Source: Roseateles aquatilis (GTDB lineage: Bacteria > Pseudomonadota > Gammaproteobacteria > Burkholderiales > Burkholderiaceae_C). Taken from it: a DNA stretch of 64,000 nt. Both the position numbers and the translations under genes were made by a program. Position 1 is the first letter of the stretch; each line of letters begins with the position of its first letter. The stretch is from contig NZ_NIOF01000001.1 in assembly GCF_002205645.1 (NCBI RefSeq), positions 310,001-374,000 on the forward strand, read 5' to 3'. Shown here piece by piece: positions 10,501 to 18,273 of the stretch. The notes under the pieces are model-generated. The model was given only the letters and a program-made list of their open reading frames with translations, ran no database searches and was not told the DNA's origin.

Positions 10501-13500
10501 CCACCACACCGCTGACGGTGACGGCGGGCGGGAAGCCCTCGCCGTAGCTCAGCACGCTGTCGGCGATCTGCACCGTCACCGGCTTGGGCACCACCGTCAG
10601 CGGCACCTTGACCAGCCGCGCCACGTAGTTGCCGGCATCCGCGCCGGTCAGGCCGCCGACCAGGCCGATGTCATAGGTGCCCACCGGCGCGCGCGTGTCC
10701 AGGCCCGGCTGAGCGCCCTGGCTGGTGATGAAGGCCGCGCTGACGTTGACCTGCTCGCGCCCACCGCTGCTGGTCATCAGCGGCGTCACCACGGCGGTGG
10801 GCAGCAGGGTCGCGGCGCCGCCGTAATTGACCTGCGGCACGATCTGGCCGGTGAAGATGCTGCGCGCATACAGCGACACGTCCAGCGGCCGCTGCGCGAT
10901 GGTCAGCAAGCCATCGGTGTTGCCGGTGCTGGCGAGCACGTAGTTGGACGCGACCGAGCCGGTCAGCGTGCCGCCGGTCCAGCGGTAGGTGCCGGCGCTG
11001 TAGAAGCCGCCGGTGGACGTCGTCAGGCTGGGCGCGGTCACCGAGAGCCCCACGTCGTCGTTGCCGACGACGCCGTTCAGGGTGGTCCGAGCCGTCAACC
11101 GCAAGTCGCCGCCGCTCTGGTACAGCTCGCCGTAGGTGCGCGTGTCGCCGGTCGCCGCGCGCAGCCACCACGGCGTCAGCGTGTAGGTTAGTTGCTTGGG
11201 ATCGATGCGCAGGCTGCCGAAGACGGAGCCCGCGGACGTGACCTCGTAGTTGGCGGCATCGGTGCCGCTCAGGGTGCCCACCGCCAGCAGGTAGTGCCCC
11301 GCCGCCTGCTGCGCGCCCGGCACCGAACCGCCCGCCAGCACCGTGGCGCCGGCCGCGACGCTGTCGCCGGCCAGCACGCCGCTCAGGCTGCCGGTGGCCA
11401 GCGACGGCGCCGTGCCGTAGGTCGTGACGGTGCTCGCGGCGCTGGTGTCGAAGCTGACGGGCTTGCGGGCGATGGCCAGCACGCCGTCCGCGTTGCCGCC
11501 GCCGGCCAGCACGTAGTTCGGATTGCCGGTCAGCGCGGTGACGGTCTCGGTGTAGAAGCCGGCGGCGGTGCGCGGGCCCAGCGTGACCGAACCCGCGCCG
11601 GAGCGCACGTCCACCACCGCGCCCACCGTGTCGCCAGCCAGCACGTTGCCCAGCGTGGCGGCGCCCGCCACGGCCTGCGTGCCATAGACCGCGCTGACGT
11701 TCGCGACGCTGAACGTGACCGGCCGCGGCGTGATGCTCACCGTGCCCGCGGTGTTGCCGCCGGACGCGAGCACGTAGTTGACCGCATCGACACCGGACAG
11801 CGCCGAGACGCCGGCCGCGTGGCTGCCCACGCCGGGCCGCGAGATCGCCGCGCCCAGGCCGTCGAGCGCGGACACCGTGGGCCGCACGTCGTCGCCGAAA
11901 ACGAGGTTGGACAGCGTGGTGACGTTCGTCAGCGTGTTGCCATAGACGGCCGTGCCGCTGCCCACCTGCCAGTTCACCAGGCGCGGCGCGACGGTCAGCG
12001 TGCCCGCGCTGTTGCCGGTGGCCGCGATCGTGTAATTGCTGGCGTCGATGCTGACCAGCGAGCCCACGCCGAGGGTGTAGGTGCCGGCCGGGGTGCGGTA
12101 GGTGTGGTTCTGCGCGCCGCCGGCATCGAACGCCGTGGGCACGGCGAGGACCAGATCCCCCGGCACGACACCGGACAGCGTGACCGAGGGCAGCACGGCG
12201 GTGTCGCCATAGACGCTGCTGGCCGAGCCCACCTGGAAGGTGAGCGGCTTGGGCGTGACGGTGACGCGGCTGGCCGAGCTGTCGGCGCGATTGATGGTGT
12301 AGTTGCCGGCGTCGGCGCCGGTCAGCGCGGCGACATCGACGCGGTACTGCCCCACCGGATAGGCGTTGCCGCTGCCGACGATGGTCGTGTACTCGACGGT
12401 CACCTGCGGCGTGGCGCCCACCTGGTCGCCGAAGAGCAGGCCGCTGAGCGTCGGCGTGCCCATCGCGGTGCCGTAGACCTGGCTGACGTTGCCGCCGAGG
12501 TAGGTGATGGCCTTGGGCGCGATCGTCAGCACCCCGGCCTGGTTGCCCGAGCCGGCGAGCTGGTAGTTGCCCGCTGCGCCGCCGGTCAGGCCGGTGACGG
12601 TCTCGGTATAGGTACCGGCGCGGGTGGCGGCGGTGAGCGGGCCGCCGGACGACTGGCCGACGACGGCGGTGACCGCGTCGCCGGACAGCACGCCGTCCAG
12701 CGTGGCGGCGCCCAGCGTGGTCAAGGTGCCGTAGGTGCCGGCCGCGTTCGCGACCGACCAGGTCAGCGCCTTCGGGCTGACCGTGAAGACGCCGCTCGTG
12801 TTGCCGACGGTGCCGATCTCGTAGTTGCCGGCCGCCGCGCCCGTCAGCGCGGCCACGCTGGTGACATAGCTCCCGGCGTTCATGCGCGCGTCGCGCGTCG
12901 TCGGCGTGCCGGCCAGGCTGAAGCCGGCGACCGCCGTCACCGCGTCGCCGCCGACCAGTCCGGTCAGATCGATGGCCGGTGCCGCGCCCAGCGTGCCGTA
13001 GGTTTGACCGCCGCCATACACGACGTAGGACAGCGGCTTGCGCGCGATCGTCAGCGTGCCGCTGTCGCCGCCGGCGAAGTCCAGCACGTAGTTGCCGGCC
13101 GCCGCGCCGGACAGGCCGGTCAGCGTGAAGGCCGAGCTGCCCGCGTGCTGCGTGGCGCCGAAACCGAAGCCGCCGCCGTTGGCGGTCATCGCCACGCCGC
13201 CGGTGCCGTCGAGCGTGGCCAGCGGCGTGAGCACGTCGCCGTTGACGAGGTTGGTCAGGCCGACCACCGCGCCGGGCGTGCCATAGACATAGCTGCCGTT
13301 GGACACGGTGGCGGTGACATGGCGCGGCGTGATCGTCAGCGGCGCGGTGCCGTCCCGCATGTCGATGAAGTAGCCGCCCATCAGGCCCGGCACGAAGGAG
13401 GGGTTCGCGCCGGCGGACAGCGTCAGCGTCGCGCTGCCCACGGACGCCGTGGCGCCCGGGCCGGCCACCGTGATCGAGCCCGGATTCAGGATGGCGTCGA

Positions 13501-15700
13501 GCGCCGCGCCCGCGGTGCCCGACGTGACATGCAGTTGCGACGTGCCCAGGCCGGCGGCATTGGGGTTGGCGTCGCCATAGGTGTGGGTGACGGCGGTCGT
13601 GCTGCCCAGCGCCAGGCGCGCGGCGTCGCTGCCGTTCATCAGGCCGAAGCGGGTCAGCGCGCCGGCCTCGACGAACTTGATCGTGCCCTCGCCGAAGAGG
13701 GAAGCGCTGGCCTCGTTGGTCCAGTTCACGCTGCCGCCGCTCAGGGTGACGGGGCTCACCACCTGGATGTTGCCGCTCAGCGTGATGGCGTTGGTGACGG
13801 ACACGTCCGCCGGCAGCAGCCGCGGACCGAAGGCCAGCCCCGTGGCGGTGGGCGAGATCGTCGCGGTCAGCGCATCGCCCTGGAAGCGCGGCAGGCGGAT
13901 CGCGCCGGCGTCGCGATAGGTGTTGCCGGCACCGTCGCCCATCGTCAGCGACAGCCGCCCGTTGTTGTTGATGAATTGCGCGCCGCTCAGGTCCAGCTCC
14001 GCCACGCCCGCGCCGCGGTCGGCATCGATCACGCCGCGCGCCGCGGTGTCGTTGGCCACCAGGGTCCAGTTGCCGTCGGCGGTGGTCAGCACGCCGGTCA
14101 GCGTGATGGAGCGCCCGGCCGACAAATTCATGTCGCCGGCCTTGGCCGCGCCGGGCTGGGTCACCGTCGCGATGCCGGCCGACCAGCGGATGTCCTGGCT
14201 GGCCTGCAGGCTGACGTCGGTGCCGGTGCTCAGCAGCGCGATCAGGTCGGCCGAGCGCAGCCGCGTCTCGGTGCCGGGATTGCTGCCGTAGCCGATGTTG
14301 CCGGCCGGATCGGTGGGCGTGCCGCCGTCGATGACGATGTCCTGCGGGTCGAGCAGCAGGCGCCCGCCCTTGCCCAGCAGCAGCCGGTCGAAGGCGATCG
14401 TCTGCACCTGCGTGGCCGACGAGACCTCCACCGCGCCCGCCGACTTCGCGCCGCGCGCGTCGATCGCGCCGGCCGCGGTGGTGGCGCGGTCGCTCCACAG
14501 GATGGTCGTGCCACCGACGCCGTCGGCGCCGGTGGCGGACACGTCGATGCGGCTGGCGGCGTCGACCTGGGTGGTCCGCGCATTGAGCAGCGGCGTCAGC
14601 GCGCCGAAGCGGTGGGCGAAGACCTGCGCGTCGGCACTGCCCGCCGACTGCGGCTTGCCGCCCTGGAAGGCGCCGCCGATGCGTACCAGGCCCCCGCGTT
14701 CACTGCCGGTGGCGCTGAGCGTCGCGCCGGCCAGCGCGATCTGCTGGCCGCTCACGTCGATGCGGCCGCCCTGGCTCGCGCCCTCGCCGGCCGATACGTC
14801 GAGCGTGCCCGACACCCGCATCCGACCGCCCTCGCCCGCTTCCAGCACGATGGCGCCGTCCCGGCCCGACACGCCGCGGGCCCGGATCTCGCCGGGCACG
14901 TGCACGGCGTCGCGCAGGGCCTCGCGCACGGTGGACGCCTTCAGCATCACCGTACCGCCGTCGGCCTCGATCACGCCGCTGTGCGTCACCAGCGCCTGGC
15001 CATCGGCGGTCGTGGCGTCCGCCGGCAGCACCACCTGCAGGAAGCCGTCGCCCGACAGGTCCAGCGTGGCGACCTGCGCCGAGCCCAGCGCCACCTTGCC
15101 CAGCGGCGCGCGGATCAGCCCTTCGTTGGCCACCGTGCCGCCCAGCAGCGCCACGTGACCGCCCGGGCCGGCGAGGATCTGCCCACGGTTGACCACCGCC
15201 CCGCCCGGGCCTGCGAACACGTCGCGGCCGGCCATGAAGTCCTCGTCCTTCATGCCCAGCGTCGACGCCACGAACCCGGCGCGCACGTCGACCAGGCCGG
15301 TCGGCGTGATCGCGATGCCGTTGCGATTGATCAGGTAGACCGAGCCGTTGGCCTTCAGGCTGCCGGCGATCGTGGACGGCGCGGAGCCGTCGACCACGTT
15401 CAGCGTCGCCGCGCCGGCATTGGGCTGGACGAAGGTGACGCTATTGCCCTGGCCGACGCCGAAGCCCGACCAGTGGATGACGGCGCGCTGGCTGCCCTGC
15501 TTCACCGTCAGGGCATTGGGCGCGGGCGTCGAGATCTGCGCCTGGCCGGCGCTGACCTGGCCGCCGCTGGGCAGGGCCTGGGCATGGATCGCCATCGGCA
15601 CGAGCGGCAGCGTGGCCGCGATCAGCGGCCAGACGACGGTGCGACGCAGCCGGAACGGCAGGTCCAGCACCAGGGAGAGGGTCTTTTGCACGGGCTTCAA
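7532..15700 (-). CDS. Giant two-partner secretion exoprotein (TpsA) with MBG/YDG-type repeats
   Basis: This 2722-residue protein starts with a long basic signal region (residues 1-40, ending MAIHAQA) and a TPS domain of the FhaB/HMW1 type (~42-290). That domain carries LINRNGIAI at ~122-130, a variant of the conserved NPNGI motif. A beta-helix-like section runs to ~780. About 16 repeats of 80-100 residues follow (~785-2300). Each opens with a K/R-P-L-T-Y-type strand and a YG turn and closes with LTGxxAGNYxLxxxGNxxGxLTI, matching MBG/YDG adhesin modules. A Pro/Ala linker (~2305-2330) leads to an unassigned 390-residue C-terminal region. The start is apparently TTG at 15700, in a TTGA overlap with the tpsB stop; a GTG three codons later is an alternative. 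The likely role is a secreted or surface adhesin. Confidence 0.9.
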   Translation of the reverse strand: MKPVQKTLSLVLDLPFRLRRTVVWPLIAATLPLVPMAIHAQALPSGGQVSAGQAQISTPAPNALTVKQGSQRAVIHWSGFGVGQGNSVTFVQPNAGAATLNVVDGSAPSTIAGSLKANGSVYLINRNGIAITPTGLVDVRAGFVASTLGMKDEDFMAGRDVFAGPGGAVVNRGQILAGPGGHVALLGGTVANEGLIRAPLGKVALGSAQVATLDLSGDGFLQVVLPADATTADGQALVTHSGVIEADGGTVMLKASTVREALRDAVHVPGEIRARGVSGRDGAIVLEAGEGGRMRVSGTLDVSAGEGASQGGRIDVSGQQIALAGATLSATGSERGGLVRIGGAFQGGKPQSAGSADAQVFAHRFGALTPLLNARTTQVDAASRIDVSATGADGVGGTTILWSDRATTAAGAIDARGAKSAGAVEVSSATQVQTIAFDRLLLGKGGRLLLDPQDIVIDGGTPTDPAGNIGYGSNPGTETRLRSADLIALLSTGTDVSLQASQDIRWSAGIATVTQPGAAKAGDMNLSAGRSITLTGVLTTADGNWTLVANDTAARGVIDADRGAGVAELDLSGAQFINNNGRLSLTMGDGAGNTYRDAGAIRLPRFQGDALTATISPTATGLAFGPRLLPADVSVTNAITLSGNIQVVSPVTLSGGSVNWTNEASASLFGEGTIKFVEAGALTRFGLMNGSDAARLALGSTTAVTHTYGDANPNAAGLGTSQLHVTSGTAGAALDAILNPGSITVAGPGATASVGSATLTLSAGANPSFVPGLMGGYFIDMRDGTAPLTITPRHVTATVSNGSYVYGTPGAVVGLTNLVNGDVLTPLATLDGTGGVAMTANGGGFGFGATQHAGSSAFTLTGLSGAAAGNYVLDFAGGDSGTLTIARKPLSYVVYGGGQTYGTLGAAPAIDLTGLVGGDAVTAVAGFSLAGTPTTRDARMNAGSYVTSVAALTGAAAGNYEIGTVGNTSGVFTVSPKALTWSVANAAGTYGTLTTLGAATLDGVLSGDAVTAVVGQSSGGPLTAATRAGTYTETVTGLTGGAAGNYQLAGSGNQAGVLTIAPKAITYLGGNVSQVYGTAMGTPTLSGLLFGDQVGATPQVTVEYTTIVGSGNAYPVGQYRVDVAALTGADAGNYTINRADSSASRVTVTPKPLTFQVGSASSVYGDTAVLPSVTLSGVVPGDLVLAVPTAFDAGGAQNHTYRTPAGTYTLGVGSLVSIDASNYTIAATGNSAGTLTVAPRLVNWQVGSGTAVYGNTLTNVTTLSNLVFGDDVRPTVSALDGLGAAISRPGVGSHAAGVSALSGVDAVNYVLASGGNTAGTVSITPRPVTFSVANVSAVYGTQAVAGAATLGNVLAGDTVGAVVDVRSGAGSVTLGPRTAAGFYTETVTALTGNPNYVLAGGGNADGVLAIARKPVSFDTSAASTVTTYGTAPSLATGSLSGVLAGDSVAAGATVLAGGSVPGAQQAAGHYLLAVGTLSGTDAANYEVTSAGSVFGSLRIDPKQLTYTLTPWWLRAATGDTRTYGELYQSGGDLRLTARTTLNGVVGNDDVGLSVTAPSLTTSTGGFYSAGTYRWTGGTLTGSVASNYVLASTGNTDGLLTIAQRPLDVSLYARSIFTGQIVPQVNYGGAATLLPTAVVTPLMTSSGGREQVNVSAAFITSQGAQPGLDTRAPVGTYDIGLVGGLTGADAGNYVARLVKVPLTVVPKPVTVQIADSVLSYGEGFPPAVTVSGVVAGDTLAATWQAWFRSDKIDLNGRTPVGIYEVQATGITGSAASNYVLTDRPSDQPPMRAGRVTIQPRVLSVEVDPRGLNLVYGNYLPGLTLGGVLFGDDVSVIGQARTTLNVPRDPSQNINAAGTLLDVGSYWYTGYLTGSKAGNYALPLRDPLVAPFFGGITVSPRPLSVVSLPTRNTVYGSYVAGQPVFDNLVPGQTVIPVYTATNDTTGAVATYTERSDAGRYTDRVTAISGPGSSNYVFDVAGSVGGQLLIAPKLLTLTMPSATNSTYGNTANLGKLSGVLFNDDIGLRTGGTAEMPSARLTLGADGTLGYTGRLDVGSYGYSVATDALVGTKSGNYRVAALDGGATVASGQLAVAQRELRYAVDNASGQYGNYKACELVRCYPWQVGIDYGQVNFDNLMVGDQVGGSVAMLDFKGGAVVPLDSRTPVGAYLQVVTGLTGASAKNYKIAETGSIPGLMTITPAWISYSTSNAVFIPGLGLVGNPGVPTLRGADGALSGPEVYAVVTARNRMTGAEVTDFSQLQVGTIEFRVTGLFGKDAGNYRVLKDSFLGAGYAINSVGALEVFADTRLGMNLVGVAPTPTLPVAVAPPPVAAAPTTGGNGLDVTVRRGEEPGALDFERVTTETGAEAGVTVNRTNVELTGSASGATGTSVNVGGVDLSAQAGATVDALARFGVTGVRIEAEANAHLEVSMEFGPGHITYGAQAEAGALVRLDRNGVAVTADASAGIYANAGLAGALGGAGTGTIDVTTGTFAYARAENRYGLVDGALTLTSEQQVGVGASVGGSAGLSGSVGAIEGGATLYSPGSLGFAARWTGGISNGALTVGLDLGAAIGLGGLRLSFNFTIDPHAAIGALAGAIFGSVDPSPNRLAERAAELKNDPVARFAFMTANPKWMESPYANAEGSVTFYNNYKALVDRTAATQREQAQVQATFLEMVKTDPQGAADYLRGNALRQSRTMNELTVMGWGVGVRMAAIDGALNFIKSP
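8870..13340 (-). repeat. Array of about 16 MBG/YDG-type repeats inside tpsA
   Basis: I counted sixteen closing motifs of the form (L/I)(T/S)GxxAxNY. Examples are LSGAAAGNY, LTGGAAGNY, LTGADAGNY, LSGVDAVNY, LTGSVASNY and LFGKDAGNY. They are spaced roughly 240-320 bases apart. Most are followed by a G-x-L-x-I strand and a K/R-P linker into the next repeat. The units are well diverged at DNA level, so this is an ancient modular array rather than a recent expansion. Confidence 0.8.
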
Positions 15701-17406
15701 AACTGCACCTGTCCCTTCAAGAACGCGCGGTCTTCATTGACGCCCGCGATGCGCCGGCGTCCGTACTCCACCGACAGGCTGGCGCCGCGCCATTGCGTGC
15801 GCAGTCCCAGGCCGTAGGACGCGGCCAGGCCGCGCGTGGCGGCGCCTTCGATCCGGGTCGTCACGCGCCCACCCGCCGCGAAGGCATAGGGCGACAGACC
15901 CAGCGCCGCGCCGCCGATGTCCCCCCCCATCGGCCGCGAGACCTCCTGGCGCAACGACCAGCCGCCGTCGTCCGAGATCGCGCCGGCCACGAAGGTCGAC
16001 AAGGCGTCCTCGCCGTCCAGGCTGAACAGCTCGGCGCCCGGCATCACGCCCTCCAGGGCCCACTGCGCGCGCGCCACGCCGCGCGCCTGCAGGCCCCAGG
16101 GCAGTGGGCCGCTGTCGAAGCTGGCGGTCATCTCCAGGCGCTTGAAGCTGGACTTGGCGCCCAGGCGCGACATCGGGATGCCCGTCGCCTCGATCTCCAC
16201 CGGGGTGCGGGCGCCCAGTTCGGTGAAGCCTTGCGAGTAGGTGGACGACACGCGCAACCGGCCCGCCTGCAACGGCCGGGTCCAGTCGACCGTCAGTCGC
16301 GCGACGCGCAGCGCGTCGATGTCGAGGACGTAGTTGAAGTCGGGCAGCGAATCGGTCTGCCGGCTCGCGTCCAGCGTGCCGGTGAGGGTCAGTTCTTGCT
16401 GGCGGTCCAGGATCAGCGGATAGATCAGCCGCAGCGTGTATCGCTCCAGCTGGCTGCGCGACAGCGGCGCCAGGGGGGCCGGCGTGGGTTTGGTGTCGGA
16501 GACCGTGAACTCGGGGTTGAGGCTGAGGCCGCTGTCGCCCAGCGGCACGATCACGCCGCCGCCGCCGACACGGCGCCGCGCGTCGGTCTGGAACATGCGC
16601 GCGACGTCGGCCCCGCCGGAGACATAGAAATACAGCTGCTCGCCGCGTTGCCCGAGCTGGTTCAGCCGCACCTGCACCGAGCTCTGCCAGGGCCCGAGCG
16701 CGGCGGACGAGCGGTCATCGGCGGACAACGAGACCACCACCGGCTCATGCTCGCCTTCCAGCACCAGCACCGTGCCGCCGGTGGCCTGGCCCGCGCCCAG
16801 CGCGCTGCGCAGGCTCAGGCCCGGTCCGCGGCCGGCCAGGGTCAGCGCGCGCTCCAGCGCCGCGCTCGTCAGGCGTCGCTGGCCCACCAGCGGGGCGAGC
16901 GTCGCCTGGACCTGCCGGCGCGCCCGCTCGGGCACGGCGGCCAGGTCGATGCGCTCGACGAAGCCGTCGATCAGCGTGAACGTCAGCGTGCCGCCATCCT
17001 TCAGCGATTGCGGCGGCACGACCACGCGCACCAGCGCGTAGCCGGCGGCGCGGTACTGGTTTTCGATCTCGTCGGCGAGCCGGTACAGGTCAGCGACCGA
17101 CCTGCGCTGGCCGCGCAGCGGCGCGATGAGCGCCTGCGTGGTCGCGGTCAGGTCGGGAAAGGCGCCGACCAGGGTGATGTCGCCCACCACCACGAACAGC
17201 GTCTCGGCCTTGCCGGGCACTGCCTGCGGCGCGGGCGCTGGCAAGGCGGCGGGGGGCCGTGGCGGCGTCTCCGGACGCAGGTCGCGCGGCGTCACCTGTG
17301 GGGCTTGCGGGGCCTGCTGGCCCGCGGCAAGCGCCGGCAGCAGACACACGCCCGTGATGAGCAGGCGTTGCGCCAGGACGGAAAGGGAGCCGGGATGGGG
17401 GTTCAA
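15697..17406 (-). CDS. TpsB outer-membrane transporter, ShlB/FhaC/HecB family
   Basis: This 569-residue protein is expected to recognise the TPS domain of the adjacent exoprotein and move it across the outer membrane. A signal peptide (residues ~1-30) is followed by a Pro-rich linker, two POTRA-like domains (~70-215, including QYRAAGYALVRVVVPPQ and FTLIDGFVERIDL) and a C-terminal beta-barrel ending in Phe (AFLKGQVQF). The length agrees with the family. The reading frame begins at TTG (17406), preceded by an A-rich AAGAAAAGAA stretch; no in-frame ATG precedes the signal peptide. Its stop overlaps the tpsA start. It is the first gene of the four-gene operon, and its 5' end faces the response regulator gene. 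Confidence 0.92.
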   Translation of the reverse strand: MNPHPGSLSVLAQRLLITGVCLLPALAAGQQAPQAPQVTPRDLRPETPPRPPAALPAPAPQAVPGKAETLFVVVGDITLVGAFPDLTATTQALIAPLRGQRRSVADLYRLADEIENQYRAAGYALVRVVVPPQSLKDGGTLTFTLIDGFVERIDLAAVPERARRQVQATLAPLVGQRRLTSAALERALTLAGRGPGLSLRSALGAGQATGGTVLVLEGEHEPVVVSLSADDRSSAALGPWQSSVQVRLNQLGQRGEQLYFYVSGGADVARMFQTDARRRVGGGGVIVPLGDSGLSLNPEFTVSDTKPTPAPLAPLSRSQLERYTLRLIYPLILDRQQELTLTGTLDASRQTDSLPDFNYVLDIDALRVARLTVDWTRPLQAGRLRVSSTYSQGFTELGARTPVEIEATGIPMSRLGAKSSFKRLEMTASFDSGPLPWGLQARGVARAQWALEGVMPGAELFSLDGEDALSTFVAGAISDDGGWSLRQEVSRPMGGDIGGAALGLSPYAFAAGGRVTTRIEGAATRGLAASYGLGLRTQWRGASLSVEYGRRRIAGVNEDRAFLKGQVQF

Positions 17407-17547
17407 CGTGGGGTTCTTTTCTTGGGCAGGCGGACGCGGGCGATGGCTTCATCACCGCGGGTCGGATGCTAGGGAGCGGCGCCCGCCTTGTCGGTAGAAC
17501 GAACGCGCTACAAGGGCGACGTGAATTCCGCACACAATCCCCCCGCG

Positions 17548-18273
17548 ATGACCCTGGACGCCCTTGCCCCGCCCCCCGAGCCGCCGCCGCTGCATGTCGT
17601 GATCGTCGAGGACGACCCCGACTTCGGCGAGGCGCTGAGCCGCGTGCTCAGCGAGGCGCCCAACCTGCGCCTGGCCGGCCGGGCCGGCACGCGCGCCGAG
17701 GGACTGGCGCTGCTGGACGGCCCGCCCGCCGACGTGCTGCTGGTGGACCTGGGCCTGCCCGACGGCTCGGGCATCGACGTGATCCGCGCGGCCGTGCGGC
17801 AATGGCCCAGCTGCAGCATCATGGTCAGCACGAACTTCGGCGACGAGATGCACGTGATGCGCTCGATCGAGGCCGGCGCGGCCGGCTACCTGCTCAAGGA
17901 CAGCTCGCCGACGCGCATGATCGACGAGATCCGCAGCCTGGCCAGCGGCGGCAGCCCGATCAGTCCCATCATCGCGCGCCAGATCCTGGCGCGTTTTCGC
18001 GAAACGGTGCCCGCCGAGCCCGCCGCCGGGGCCTCCGCCGACCCGGTCTGCGCCGCCGCCTCGGACCCGGAGGCCTCGCCCCTGTCGATGCGCGAGAAGG
18101 AAGTGCTGGTCTACATCACCAAGGGCTTCACGGTGAACGAGATCGCGCGGCTGATGTCGCTGTCCCACTTCACCGTGCGCAGCTTCGTGCGGCGCATCTA
18201 CAGCAAGCTGAAGGTGACCTCCAAGGCCGAGGCCATCTACGAGGCGCGCACGCAAGGGCTGCTCGCGGAATGA
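17548..18273 (+). CDS. NarL/FixJ-type response regulator
   Basis: This 241-residue two-component regulator has a receiver domain at residues ~15-130, with the acidic pair VEDD, phosphoacceptor Asp67 in LLVDLGLPDGSG, the conserved Thr/Ser position in MVSTNFGD and Lys in YLLKDSS. A LuxR-type helix-turn-helix (~175-235; REKEVLVYITKGFTVNEIA and SHFTVRSFVRRIYSKLKV) binds DNA. The ATG at 17548 is used. Earlier in-frame GTG (17521) and TTG (17488) codons are possible and would overlap the tpsB promoter region. The stop overlaps the kinase start (ATGA). Divergent orientation from the TPS operon suggests it controls that operon. Confidence 0.9.
   Translation: MTLDALAPPPEPPPLHVVIVEDDPDFGEALSRVLSEAPNLRLAGRAGTRAEGLALLDGPPADVLLVDLGLPDGSGIDVIRAAVRQWPSCSIMVSTNFGDEMHVMRSIEAGAAGYLLKDSSPTRMIDEIRSLASGGSPISPIIARQILARFRETVPAEPAAGASADPVCAAASDPEASPLSMREKEVLVYITKGFTVNEIARLMSLSHFTVRSFVRRIYSKLKVTSKAEAIYEARTQGLLAE

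Noticed and set aside
10671-14498. 1275-codon minus-strand frame inside tpsA in another phase
   Set aside because: It is Arg/His-rich with no start context and lies entirely inside the well-supported TpsA frame.
7709-15817. Two very long plus-strand reading frames opposite tpsA (1160 and 1541 codons)
   Set aside because: They are Arg/Ala/Gly/His-rich mirror frames created by GC-rich third positions of tpsA. They have no domains, and the minus-strand protein has a coherent TPS architecture.
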